In this document: positions 7,072 to 14,831 of the stretch, piece by piece
Layout of the letters: every line of letters starts with the position of its first letter
How positions within the stretch are numbered: the stretch's first letter is position 1
Origin: an uncultured Clostridia bacterium
GTDB lineage: Bacteria; Bacillota; Clostridia; UBA1381
Length of the DNA: 16,952 nt
NCBI GenBank assembly: GCA_959602045.1
Contig: CAUGRT010000049.1
Location: forward strand, 1 to 16,952
Direction of reading: 5' to 3'
Program-made: the position numbers and the translations under genes
Notes under the pieces: model-generated
Seen by the model: only the letters and a program-made list of their open reading frames with translations
The model's database searches: none
Told to the model about the DNA's origin: nothing

Positions 7072-7770
7072 TTAATACAGCATAAAATTATCCCGAATCT
7101 CTTGCGGATAGTCTTGGTATTGGTCGGCATTTTCATACCCAAATTCAAATCCCTTTGCCGTTCCGTCGCTATATGCCATATAACGGTAAATATAGGTGCT
7201 GCCATCCTTAATCAACGCATAGAAATAATCATTGCCGCTCCGGTTTTCCTGAATAATTGCGGATGGGTACCGGCTTAAAAACGCACGCATATCCATCGCC
7301 GGATTATCCGACGGAGCCTCATCGACAAGAATATGCTCATACGCACTTCCGTCCAACGAGCGGAGAGACAGCCGTACCCGGTTATCGTTCACATTATCCT
7401 TTGAAAAGCTGTCGGGATAAGGGCAGGAATAGCCGTAGCTGTCGTCCTCATAGGTAATCATGCTGCCGGAGGATGAACTTCCGTCTGATGAGGATTTCGG
7501 TTTGGCAGTTGCCGTTTCCTCCGGTTCGCGTCCGGGACGTGCCGAAGCGGTGGAGGTGGGAGTGGGGGCAGCAGAGGGAAGCGGTGAAGCGGTCACTGCC
7601 TGCACCATTTTCGCGCCCGGAGTCGGAGATGCGTTAATATACGGACTGGAACCCACCATCATCGTGTAAGCGCCGTAGATACACGCAATAAACAGTGCGA
7701 CAAGAAAGAAAGAGAGAAGAACAATCTTCCATCCCTGTTTCTTCTTTTTATGCTTTTTCTGCTGTGCCAT
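7072..7770 (-). CDS. Membrane-anchored extracytoplasmic protein of unknown function
   Basis: A 232-aa protein starting MAQQKKHKKKKQGWK, a strongly basic cytoplasmic tail, then one membrane helix (about residues 16-38). A Pro/Thr/Ser/Ala-rich linker (about 45-105) leads to an outer domain that begins ITYEDDSYGYSCPYPDSF and ends DNFMLY. The layout suggests an anchored cell-surface protein. The C-terminal domain resembles small ligand-binding or PsbP-like folds only in outline, so I assign no function. The start at 7770 follows GAAGGGAGC; an in-frame ATG at 7884 is rejected because it lies upstream of the promoter at 7844-7872. It is divergent from the glycerophosphodiesterase operon. Confidence 0.82.
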   Translation of the reverse strand: MAQQKKHKKKKQGWKIVLLSFFLVALFIACIYGAYTMMVGSSPYINASPTPGAKMVQAVTASPLPSAAPTPTSTASARPGREPEETATAKPKSSSDGSSSSGSMITYEDDSYGYSCPYPDSFSKDNVNDNRVRLSLRSLDGSAYEHILVDEAPSDNPAMDMRAFLSRYPSAIIQENRSGNDYFYALIKDGSTYIYRYMAYSDGTAKGFEFGYENADQYQDYPQEIRDNFMLY

Positions 7771-7843
7771 AATTGATTGCTCCCTTCTAAAATCCGACTG
7801 AAAATATCGTCTGTTCGGGGTAGGTAAAATACTTATTATCCCT

Positions 7844-7872
7844 ATCATACCACAAAAGTACATTCTTTTCAA
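7844..7872 (-). promoter_or_regulatory. Promoter of the 7072-7770 gene
   Basis: On the minus strand, TTGAAA and TATGAT are separated by 17 nt, about 74 nt before the ATG at 7770. It is back to back with the plus-strand promoter at 7895-7923. Confidence 0.65.
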
Positions 7873-7894
7873 TATAAAATTCACAAAATATATA

Positions 7895-7923
7895 TTTACA
7901 AATACCTAAAAATATAGTATACT
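7895..7923 (+). promoter_or_regulatory. Promoter of the gdpD-cdaA-cdaR operon
   Basis: TTTACA (7895-7900) and TATACT (7918-7923) are separated by 17 nt, about 64 nt before the start at 7987. No other promoter is evident before cdaA or cdaR. Confidence 0.68.
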
Positions 7924-7986
7924 AAAAGAAGTATCGGCAATGCTCGGATGAAGTCGGAGTGTTGCGGTTTTGAAGGAGTAATAGAA

Positions 7987-8877
7987 TTGAGAAAAAAATT
8001 ATGGATTCTGACGGTGCTGTTGTTTCTGATTTGTATTGCCGACACACTGCTGTCGCCCCAAACGGTCAGAGAAAAGGCAACGGAAAGCCAGGTGGTACCG
8101 CCACAGTCCCGGAGCTTTACGGTCAGCTCCGACCCGATTTTCAATGACTATCAGACCGATCGGTTTGTAGCGCACCGCGGTCTTTCCGACCATGCGCCCG
8201 AAAATACAAATCCGGCATTTGAGCTTGCCGGCAAAGCGGGATTTTGGGGGATTGAAACGGATATTATCGAAACGCTCGACGGTGTGTTTATGTGCATGCA
8301 TGATGATGAACTGGATCGTACCACGACCGGAACGGGAGATGCGCTCAGTTACACCTATAGCGAACTGATGAATTTTGATGTGGACTACGGAAATGACATT
8401 CAGGATTATCCGCATCTGAAAATTCCCACGATGATTGAATACCTGAATACATGCGTGATTTATGATTGTATTCCGGTCATTGAAATCAAGAAAATTAATG
8501 ATTACGAGAACTTTTTAAAAACAATTGAGGACAGCGGTCTGATCAACCGCTGTATTATCAGCGGCGGTATTGAGGATTTAAAAAAAATCCGCGAACTCAA
8601 CACGACCATTCCGCTGATGGTGATCGGCTATTCCAACAAGCCCTATACCTTTTATACGGATCTGATTCAGCAGCTGCCGGATAATTCCGGAATCCTGTAC
8701 GATTATCACGTTGTGAATCAGGATGTGATTCAAGAGCTGCACAATAAAGGGCTGCTCGCCGGGGTATGGACGCTGAATACCGGGGAGGAGGCTGCCGAAT
8801 ATATCAGCTACGGCGTTGATTTTGTGGTGACAAATCACATTCCGGGTTTGAAGCATATGATTAATGACAAAGAATAG
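7987..8877 (+). CDS. Membrane-anchored glycerophosphodiester phosphodiesterase
   Basis: This enzyme should hydrolyse glycerophosphodiesters to glycerol 3-phosphate and an alcohol, using a metal ion. The 296-aa protein has an N-terminal membrane segment (about residues 4-20, MRKKLWILTVLLFLICIA) and a GDPD TIM barrel outside the membrane. Motifs, numbered from the TTG start, are AHRG (H63, R64), E72 in PENT, GIETDI (E90, D92) and H105 in MHDDELDRTT. The start is TTG at 7987, 8 nt after GAAGGAG; the ATG at 7948 lies before that site and gives an implausible N terminus. It is followed by cdaA with only a 14-nt gap, so it is part of the c-di-AMP operon. An extracellular location suggests wall or lipoteichoic-acid-related substrates, which is inference. 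Confidence 0.94.
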   Translation: MRKKLWILTVLLFLICIADTLLSPQTVREKATESQVVPPQSRSFTVSSDPIFNDYQTDRFVAHRGLSDHAPENTNPAFELAGKAGFWGIETDIIETLDGVFMCMHDDELDRTTTGTGDALSYTYSELMNFDVDYGNDIQDYPHLKIPTMIEYLNTCVIYDCIPVIEIKKINDYENFLKTIEDSGLINRCIISGGIEDLKKIRELNTTIPLMVIGYSNKPYTFYTDLIQQLPDNSGILYDYHVVNQDVIQELHNKGLLAGVWTLNTGEEAAEYISYGVDFVVTNHIPGLKHMINDKE

Positions 8878-8891
8878 GAGAGATGAACATC

Positions 8892-9734
8892 ATGCAGGCG
8901 TTCTTTTCAGAAATTTCAAAATATATTCGGATTTTGCGGATTAACGACGCCGTGGATATTCTGATTGTCGCGGTCATTCTGTATTATCTGATTAAAATTG
9001 TTCGGGAAACCCGTGCAATGCAGCTTTTAAAGGGATTGGCGATTTTGGGAATTGCTTTTATTTTAAGCATTGCGCTGAAGCTGACGGCATTAAACTATAT
9101 CCTGAGCACCACGCTGCAATTCGGTGTTTTTGCGGTCATTGTCATTTTTCAGCCGGAGCTGCGCAATATTCTGGAACGAATCGGGCGCGTCAAGGTCGGA
9201 AAGCTCATTGATCTGAACAGCAGTGACAGCACCGTCTCCATGCAGGACGCCATTGAATCGGTTTCACTTGCCGCCTCCAATATGTCGGCAACACGTACCG
9301 GCGCGCTGATGGTGTTTGAAAGAGAAACGCGGTTGGGTGAATATATTTCAACCGGAACGCTGTTGGACGCACGGATTTCCAGCCGGCTTCTGGAAAATAT
9401 CTTCGTCCCGAATACGCCGCTCCATGATGGTGCGGTCATCATGCGTGGTGACAAGATTATCACCGCCGGATGTCTGCTGCCGCTGACGGCAAATAATAAT
9501 CTTTCAAAGGATCTGGGGACGCGGCATCGGGCAGCGATCGGTCTTTCCGAGGTAACGGACGCTGCCATTATCGTCGTCAGCGAGGAAACCGGAAAAATAT
9601 CCATCGCGCTGAACGGCTCTCTTACCCGAAACCTAAATGAGGAATCGCTGAAAAAAGCGCTTACAAAAATCCTGTCTAAACGGCAGCAATCCGCGGAGAC
9701 ACTCGGAAAAATAAAGTTCTGGAGGTCAAAATGA
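8892..9734 (+). CDS. cdaA: Diadenylate cyclase CdaA (DacA)
   Basis: CdaA makes c-di-AMP from two ATP at the inner face of the membrane; c-di-AMP controls potassium and osmolyte balance and wall homeostasis in Gram-positives. The 280-aa protein has three membrane helices (about residues 20-38, 46-65 and 72-88), a linker, then the DAC domain with DGA (179-181), RHR (211-213) and SEETG (230-234). All active-site motifs are intact. The start at 8892 gives 9-nt spacing from AGGAGAG; ATG at 8883 is the alternative but is too close to that site. It follows the phosphodiesterase gene and its stop overlaps the cdaR start by 4 nt (ATGA). glmM, the usual third member, is absent. Confidence 0.97.
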   Translation: MQAFFSEISKYIRILRINDAVDILIVAVILYYLIKIVRETRAMQLLKGLAILGIAFILSIALKLTALNYILSTTLQFGVFAVIVIFQPELRNILERIGRVKVGKLIDLNSSDSTVSMQDAIESVSLAASNMSATRTGALMVFERETRLGEYISTGTLLDARISSRLLENIFVPNTPLHDGAVIMRGDKIITAGCLLPLTANNNLSKDLGTRHRAAIGLSEVTDAAIIVVSEETGKISIALNGSLTRNLNEESLKKALTKILSKRQQSAETLGKIKFWRSK

Positions 9735-10927
9735 AAAATCTATTTTCTAAGCTGTCCGAAAAAAAGGGCAGTAACAGCGAGAGATTTAAAACCATTATCC
9801 TGTCCGTTGTCTGTTCAATTATTATATGGCTGATGATCGTTTATATCAATGATCCCAGTATCACGATCACCTTAAATGATGTGGACGTGCGCTTTTCCGG
9901 CGAGGTGGCGCTTAAGGATCAGGGATTTGTTTTGACGGGGAAGAATGAGCTTCCCTCCATGTCCGTTTCCGTCAGCGGAAAGCGTAGTGATCTGATGGAT
10001 TATATGGATAATGTTTATATCAAGGTCAATATCGAGGAAGTAACGGAGCCGGGAGAACATGCATTTTCCACTGATGTGGAGCTGCCGACATCGAAACTCA
10101 CATTGGAAAAAGGCGGACCTGCCGAAGTGACGCTGAATGTGGAACCGCTGGTGAAGAAAAGCATCCAGATTCTGACGAAACAAACAGGCTCCAATAAAAA
10201 TTATTTGGTAAAATCTGAAATTTCGGATGATTATGTGGAGATTTCGGGCGCAAAAAGCGAGGTTGCCGATGTTGCCTATGGCATTGCAATCGTAGATATT
10301 TCATCGGTTGAAGCACCCTCGGAGGGCGAATATGCTTATGCGATGTATAATAAAGAAAATATCGCGATTGAAAAGAACGAAACCTTAGAAGCGCAAAAGG
10401 CGGCGGTGCATGTTAAAAACACGCCGTATATGAAAATATCGCTGCCGGTCATTCCGGAACTTTCAGCGGATTTGGCGAAAGAATATGTCATCGACACGTC
10501 CAAAACCATTTGTACACCGTCCATTGTTGAAGTCGGAATCAACTCCGAATTTAACGGTTCCGGCGTAGGCGCTGTCATAGATAAGCTGACCGATACGGAA
10601 ACGGAATTTTATCTCAACAGCGTTGCCGGACTCTATATTCCGTATGAAAGAACGGCGGTTAAAATCAAACCGGTTCTGCTGAAAAAGCAGACAAAAACTC
10701 TGCATGTTAAGATTCATGCAGTGAATGTTCCCTCCGGGATGACCACGGATTTTGTGCAAGAACTGGATGTAACGCTGGATTGCGCGGAGAATGTAACGGC
10801 GGAGGACGTAACAGCCGAAATTGATCTTGCGGATTTGGACAAGGGTACGCACCATGTTCCCGTTCAGATTACCGGCGATCGGGTCGCGTCCTTTGTTCCG
10901 ATCAGCATAGACGTTACGATTAAATAA
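9731..10927 (+). CDS. cdaR: CdaR (YbbR-domain regulator of CdaA)
   Basis: CdaR binds and tunes CdaA at the membrane. The 398-aa protein has a short cytoplasmic N terminus, one membrane helix (about residues 22-39, ending IIIWLMIVYIND) and an outer region of repeated beta-rich YbbR domains (about 45-130, 135-220, 225-310 and 315-398). Repeat signatures include VTLNVEPLVKKSIQI and ITGDRVASFVPISIDVTIK. Its ATG overlaps the cdaA TGA, so synthesis of the pair is coupled. Its TAA is the first part of the strong hairpin at 10926-10975, so transcription most likely ends here and glmM is not downstream. Confidence 0.95.
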   Translation: MKNLFSKLSEKKGSNSERFKTIILSVVCSIIIWLMIVYINDPSITITLNDVDVRFSGEVALKDQGFVLTGKNELPSMSVSVSGKRSDLMDYMDNVYIKVNIEEVTEPGEHAFSTDVELPTSKLTLEKGGPAEVTLNVEPLVKKSIQILTKQTGSNKNYLVKSEISDDYVEISGAKSEVADVAYGIAIVDISSVEAPSEGEYAYAMYNKENIAIEKNETLEAQKAAVHVKNTPYMKISLPVIPELSADLAKEYVIDTSKTICTPSIVEVGINSEFNGSGVGAVIDKLTDTETEFYLNSVAGLYIPYERTAVKIKPVLLKKQTKTLHVKIHAVNVPSGMTTDFVQELDVTLDCAENVTAEDVTAEIDLADLDKGTHHVPVQITGDRVASFVPISIDVTIK

Positions 10928-10975
10928 AAAAGACTGTAAGAAATTGATTCCATCAATTTCTTACAGTCTTTTTTT
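10926..10975. terminator. Very strong bidirectional terminator after cdaR
   Basis: A6 GACTGTAAGAAATTGAT, a TCC loop, then ATCAATTTCTTACAGTC T7 makes a perfect 23-bp stem with a 3-nt loop. It begins within the cdaR stop codon and ends within the stop codon of the convergent gene at 10974. Confidence 0.93.
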
Positions 10976-11642
10976 AGAACAACAATTCTTCAAGATTTCC
11001 CAATCGGCATAAGCTTTGAATCAACCGGTTATCCGTCGTGGTAATCCCCTTACCGGTATTCGGGTGCGCATGGGAATATACCGCGTCACTGCCGAATACG
11101 ACAATCAGAAATACGCATAAAGTGATTTTGGTTTTCGGCGGAATTTTCTGAAACAGATTATCCAAAACCGGCCCCAGAACATAAATTCCGAAACAGCCGC
11201 CCAAGCCAAAGGTTACGCCTCCTTTAAAGCAAATTCTTCCGTTCAGATTCAAAAACGCATTGCTGTAATCCCACCATTTAATACCGCGCGTTTTCTCCAG
11301 ATAGTAGCTTGTAAAGTATTCCAAAGTCAAGCACAACACCGCTACCATAAAGAACAGCAGCAGCTTGTTCTTTCCGAACCGCCGCAGCAGGATAATCGCT
11401 CCCACACCGCCGGCACCGTATATCGGAAGCCACGGACCCAGCATTGTGCCGCGATTTACAAAACAGCCGTCCGTAACCAAATGCAACCCCACTTCCCATA
11501 TCCAGCCGATAAAGGAAATGACAAAAAACATCAGAATATAACTCGTGATAGAATATTTTCGGTTATAATTTAATCCTCCCTTTTTTGCAGCGGTTGCCGC
11601 GGCATCCGGATGGATATGCAGCGTCTTGAGTGTAGCGTCCAT
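10974..11642 (-). CDS. CmpB-like (PF06541) putative ABC-transporter membrane protein
   Basis: A 222-aa integral membrane protein that resembles the family called putative ABC transporter type IV/CmpB; no ATPase gene is next to it, and the function of the family is uncertain. After a hydrophilic N terminus (about residues 1-32) come about five helices. Signature stretches are ISFIGWIWEVGLHLVTDGCF, NRGTMLGPWLPIYGAGGVG, LEYFTSYYLEKTRGIKWWDY and LNLNGRICFKGG, followed by HPNTGKGIT near the C terminus. The start at 11642 is the ATG 13 nt after AAAGGAG, a long spacing; the ATG at 11681 lies before that site. A promoter is at 11701-11730. Confidence 0.85.
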   Translation of the reverse strand: MDATLKTLHIHPDAAATAAKKGGLNYNRKYSITSYILMFFVISFIGWIWEVGLHLVTDGCFVNRGTMLGPWLPIYGAGGVGAIILLRRFGKNKLLLFFMVAVLCLTLEYFTSYYLEKTRGIKWWDYSNAFLNLNGRICFKGGVTFGLGGCFGIYVLGPVLDNLFQKIPPKTKITLCVFLIVVFGSDAVYSHAHPNTGKGITTTDNRLIQSLCRLGNLEELLF

Positions 11643-11700
11643 AATAATTGATAAACTCCTTTCGCATGAGCGTGGTTTCACAAATTCCCAATATAAATTT

Positions 11701-11730
11701 ATTATAGCACATTATCAAGGTATTTCGCAA
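11701..11730 (-). promoter_or_regulatory. Promoter of the CmpB-like gene
   Basis: On the minus strand, TTGCGA and a consensus TATAAT are separated by 18 nt, about 59 nt before the ATG at 11642. It is divergent from the plus-strand promoter at 11748-11776. Confidence 0.65.
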
Positions 11731-11747
11731 CAGTTTTTATCAAAAAC

Positions 11748-11776
11748 TTGTATTTTTTTGCGGTTTGTGATATGAT
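11748..11776 (+). promoter_or_regulatory. Promoter of the metallophosphoesterase gene
   Basis: TTGTAT (11748-11753) and TATGAT (11771-11776) are separated by 17 nt. The leader contains a small GCCGC/GCGGC hairpin at about 11800-11815, just before the ribosome binding site. Confidence 0.65.
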
Positions 11777-11830
11777 AAGATAAAAGATGTTGAATTTATG
11801 CCGCCCAAAAGCGGCGGAACGGAGATTATT

Positions 11831-13024
11831 ATGCTTTCTATTTTGGTTGCACCTTTTTATATTGCGCTGAATTTATATGTTATCCTGCGCTTTTTCGGCT
11901 GGCTGGAATCCTGTCATAAAATTTTCAAGCTGAAACGATTCAAAATATCCATTGCCGTAGCATATACCGTATTCGCCTTTACGCTGTTAATCGCGTTCTT
12001 TATGCCGCCCGGATCGCAGCTGCGGCGATTTGTACAACTGTTATCGAATTACTGGCTGGGGATTTTTCTGTATACGCTGCTGATTGTCGCGGTCGGACAT
12101 TTGCTATCCCTGCTGCTTCGCCGTGTTTTTAAGGTTTTGCCTAAAGATTTTTTCAAAAATCGAAAAAACCATATCATCGGCGGCGCAATTACTTTAGCGC
12201 TGATTACCTCGGTCAGCGCCTACGGAATGATTCATGCGCAGAATATTCAATTGAAGGAATATACGGTGGGAATCGAAAAAAACATGGAAAAACCGCTAAA
12301 GGTCATTCTCGTTGCCGATTGGCATTTGGGTTACAGTATCGGTAAATCGCATATGCAAAAGATGGTCAAGCTGATTAACGAACAAAATCCGGATTTGGTA
12401 TGCGTTGCCGGGGATATTTACGATAATAACTATGACGCGATTGAAAATCCGGAGGAAATCGCAGATATTTTAAGCGGAATCCAAAGCACCTATGGCACTT
12501 ATGCCTGTTGGGGAAATCATGATGTGGATGAAAAAATTCTCGGCGGCTTTACCTTTAATTATAAATCCGAAAAATCACACAATCCGGCAATGGAGGAATT
12601 TTTCCGCCGCGCAAAGATTACGCTTTTGGAGGATGAGCTCCGGCTGATTGACGACCGATTTTATGTTGCCGGACGTGTGGATGGCGAAAAACCGGGCACC
12701 GTCGGCAATCAAAGAAAAACTCCGGAAGAGCTTCTTACCGGAGCCGATCGTACCAAGCCGATTTTTGTCATTTATCATGAGCCGGATGAGTTTGCGGAGC
12801 TTGCCGATGCAGGAACGGATTTGCTGCTTTGCGGTCATACGCACGACGGGCAGCTGTTCCCCGGGAATTTGACGGTTAAGCTTGCATGGGAAAATGCTTA
12901 CGGTTACTTGAAAAAGGGTTCCATGCATAATATCGTAACCTCCGGAATCGGCGTATGGGGGCCGTTTATGCGTGTCGGAACCAATTCGGAGGTTGTCAGC
13001 ATTACCGTCAACGGTGCGCAGTGA
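11831..13024 (+). CDS. Membrane-anchored metallophosphoesterase (YkuE/YaeI-like)
   Basis: A calcineurin-like phosphoesterase with a binuclear metal centre, held to the membrane by an N-terminal region. The 397-aa protein has three to four hydrophobic segments (about residues 3-24, 38-58, 74-97 and 115-133), then the catalytic domain from about 145. Metal ligand motifs are all present: D163 and H165 (DWHLG), GD 194-195, GNHD 228-231, H316 (YHEP) and GHTH 335-338 in CGHTHDGQLFPG. Members of this family act on phospholipid intermediates or unknown phosphoesters; the substrate here is not known. The start at 11831 follows CGGAG at 7 nt; ATG at 11798 would put that site inside the gene. It is a single-gene unit ending at the hairpin 13032-13060. 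Confidence 0.94.
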   Translation: MLSILVAPFYIALNLYVILRFFGWLESCHKIFKLKRFKISIAVAYTVFAFTLLIAFFMPPGSQLRRFVQLLSNYWLGIFLYTLLIVAVGHLLSLLLRRVFKVLPKDFFKNRKNHIIGGAITLALITSVSAYGMIHAQNIQLKEYTVGIEKNMEKPLKVILVADWHLGYSIGKSHMQKMVKLINEQNPDLVCVAGDIYDNNYDAIENPEEIADILSGIQSTYGTYACWGNHDVDEKILGGFTFNYKSEKSHNPAMEEFFRRAKITLLEDELRLIDDRFYVAGRVDGEKPGTVGNQRKTPEELLTGADRTKPIFVIYHEPDEFAELADAGTDLLLCGHTHDGQLFPGNLTVKLAWENAYGYLKKGSMHNIVTSGIGVWGPFMRVGTNSEVVSITVNGAQ

Positions 13025-13031
13025 ATCCAAT

Positions 13032-13060
13032 AAAAAAGAGTCGATATTCGACTCTTTTTT
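13032..13060. terminator. Bidirectional terminator between the phosphoesterase and divIVA
   Basis: AAAAAAGAGTCGA and TCGACTCTTTTTT pair around a TAT loop, with T-tracts in both directions. It ends the plus-strand phosphoesterase gene and the minus-strand cell-division cluster. Confidence 0.92.
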
Positions 13061-13496
13061 ATATATCCTCAAGCATTTTCACCATATTTTCGGTAATGGA
13101 TTTTACCCGTGTTTTGTAGCTTTCGATCTGTGATTTCATGGAAAGCATTTCTTGATGGCGCTTTAAATGCTCCTCATCAATCTGCTTGGAAAGTCTGGAC
13201 GCGTCCAGCTTTGCCTTGGCGATAATTCCCTGCGCCTCTATTGTAGCATTCTGGCGCAGTTCTTCCGCGGACTGTTTCGCCACATCCAGCGACTGCCGCA
13301 TCGTAACCTCCATCAGCTTATAGCGTTCCACCGCCTCCGTAAGCAATGCCATTTTATCCTTTAAGGCTTGGTTTTCCTTGCACAGAAGCTCATAATCCTG
13401 AATAATCGCATCCAGAAAATCATCGACCTCGTTGCAGTCATAACCCTTTATTTTTTTCTCAAATTCTTTATTCTGAATGTCTATCGGCCGAAGCAT
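13059..13496 (-). CDS. divIVA: DivIVA cell-division/polarity protein
   Basis: DivIVA binds curved membrane at division sites and poles and recruits other proteins. The 145-aa protein has the N-terminal lipid-binding motif MLRPIDIQNKEFEKKIKGYD followed by CNEVDDFLDAI, then coiled-coil segments (about residues 30-65 and 70-140) with heptad-like spacing. It lacks the long C-terminal tail of some relatives. The start follows GGAGG at 6-nt spacing. It is the last gene of the division cluster, 80 nt after ylmH, and the transcript ends at 13032-13060. ileS or lspA, often next in relatives, are not here. Confidence 0.95.
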   Translation of the reverse strand: MLRPIDIQNKEFEKKIKGYDCNEVDDFLDAIIQDYELLCKENQALKDKMALLTEAVERYKLMEVTMRQSLDVAKQSAEELRQNATIEAQGIIAKAKLDASRLSKQIDEEHLKRHQEMLSMKSQIESYKTRVKSITENMVKMLEDI

Positions 13497-13576
13497 AATT
13501 ATCCTCCATTCCGCCGCCCTGGGCAGCGTTGCTTGATTTTTACGGTCAAGTTCTCCCCGAAACTGCTGTTATTTTG

Positions 13577-14332
13577 TTATATGAATTTCTTCACGGAAAT
13601 ATGAATCCTGCCCGAACGCGTCTTTCCGTCCTCGGATTCCAAAATAAACCGTCCGAAACCGCGAATTGAAAGAAGATCGCCCTCCTGCAACGTTTTTGAC
13701 GAGTCTGTCATAAGGCGGTGATTCACCTTGACGCACTCTGTCGTAACCAGCTTTGCCGCGCCGTTTCGCGCCAATCCCGTTACCGCCCCGACAACGGCAT
13801 CCAGCCGAAGGGATGCGCATACCGCATTGATTTGCGAAAAACGCCGTTTGGGAATCATAGGCTGTGCCTTGTCCAATTCTTGAAGTTTCACGCCCTGATT
13901 GCCGATTTTTCGGATGTTATTCACCAAAAAAGACGCAATATCCTCCATCACCGCCGCATAGGCAAAGCCATCCTCCGCGATCAGAATATCGCCTGTTTTG
14001 GCGCGATCAATTCCCAGTGAAAGCATTGTTCCCAGATAATCCCGATGCGTCAGCTCCCGGTTGTAGCCACCGCTGATTTTAAGCACCGATATGGGGAAAA
14101 GACTTTCCTCCGCGTCCATCCATTCCGGAAATATGCCCAGAATCTTTCGTTCACTGTCCGGAAAACCGCCGAAAAACATCGCATGAAAACCATAGGGGAA
14201 ATGGAAGTGATCCTCTATATACGCGACCTCGCCCCCATCAAGAAACTGCGAGAACCGCGGTGCTGCATATTTGTCGCACAGCGTGAACAAATCCTCAGTT
14301 TTGGCAAGCAGCAGCTTGTCCTGATCTGTCAT
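13577..14332 (-). CDS. ylmH: YlmH family S4-domain RNA-binding protein
   Basis: YlmH binds RNA through a C-terminal S4 domain and has been linked to ribosome-associated quality control as well as sitting in division clusters. The 251-aa length is normal. The N-terminal domain has FLDGGEVAYIEDHFHFPYG and GGYNRELTHRDYLGTMLSLG. The S4 part runs from about residue 175: LRLDAVVGAVTGLARN, VKVNHR and LQEGDLLSIRGFGRF. Its ATG overlaps the sepF TGA by 4 nt, so it is translationally coupled to sepF. The intervening ylmG/yggT seen in many relatives is absent. Confidence 0.95.
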   Translation of the reverse strand: MTDQDKLLLAKTEDLFTLCDKYAAPRFSQFLDGGEVAYIEDHFHFPYGFHAMFFGGFPDSERKILGIFPEWMDAEESLFPISVLKISGGYNRELTHRDYLGTMLSLGIDRAKTGDILIAEDGFAYAAVMEDIASFLVNNIRKIGNQGVKLQELDKAQPMIPKRRFSQINAVCASLRLDAVVGAVTGLARNGAAKLVTTECVKVNHRLMTDSSKTLQEGDLLSIRGFGRFILESEDGKTRSGRIHISVKKFI

Positions 14333-14775
14333 CTCCAGTCAAAATTGTTTCGGGTGTGTTCTTTAATATTATCCCCCGAAATATCAATATGACGCGGTGC
14401 TGCAATAAAAATCCCGGTATTAATTTTCCGGATATTGCCGCGCAGCCCGAATACCGTGCCGGAAACAAAGTCCACAACGCGCAGCGCTTCATCGCTGTCA
14501 CGCATACCCGTTACATCAAACACAACAACCTGATCGCGCATGAGAACCTCTGATGCCTTTCTGGCATCGTCAAAGGTCGCCGGTTTGATGATCTGAACAT
14601 TGGCGTCCTCATTGCGGCCGGTAATCGGAATCACTTTGGAATGGGAAGCGGAACGCGTGAACTTCTTTCTTCTCGGTTCCTCCTCTGCGTCCTCTTCTTC
14701 AAACTGCTCGTCCTCGTAATCCTCATAATCATCATCAAAACCCATGAAGCTTTTTACCGTACTGAATAAACCCAT
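14329..14775 (-). CDS. sepF: Cell-division protein SepF
   Basis: SepF anchors and bundles FtsZ filaments at the membrane. The 148-aa protein has an N-terminal amphipathic membrane-binding helix (MGLFSTVKSFMGF), an acidic linker rich in Asp and Glu (about residues 14-34), a basic patch (RRKKF) and the folded C-terminal domain (about 60-140) with VQIIKPATFDDARK, VVFDVTGM, RVVDFVSGTVFGL and IFIAAPRHIDISG. The start at 14775 follows AAAGGAG at 8-nt spacing; ATG at 14793 lies before that site. It overlaps ylmH by 4 nt and follows yggS after a 56-nt gap that holds a short hairpin. Confidence 0.96.
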   Translation of the reverse strand: MGLFSTVKSFMGFDDDYEDYEDEQFEEEDAEEEPRRKKFTRSASHSKVIPITGRNEDANVQIIKPATFDDARKASEVLMRDQVVVFDVTGMRDSDEALRVVDFVSGTVFGLRGNIRKINTGIFIAAPRHIDISGDNIKEHTRNNFDWR

Positions 14776-14807
14776 GATATTATCTCCTTTCATTATAAGA
14801 GGTGCGG

Positions 14808-14825
14808 CTTCGGAATCCTCCGAAG
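14808..14825 (-). other. Short hairpin between yggS and sepF
   Basis: CTTCGGA and TCCGAAG make a 7-bp stem with a 4-nt loop in the 56-nt gap between the two genes. No T-tract follows, so it is not an intrinsic terminator. It may affect mRNA stability or sepF translation, but this is a guess. A TATAAT-like sequence lies just after it on the minus strand, without a matching -35. Confidence 0.4.
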
Positions 14826-14831
14826 TCCATT

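Noticed and set aside
6975..7205. Small minus-strand frame crossing hairpin element A
   Set aside because: It overlaps the 7072-7770 gene in another frame, has no ribosome binding site, and its end is the repeat core, which is conserved as structure, not as protein.
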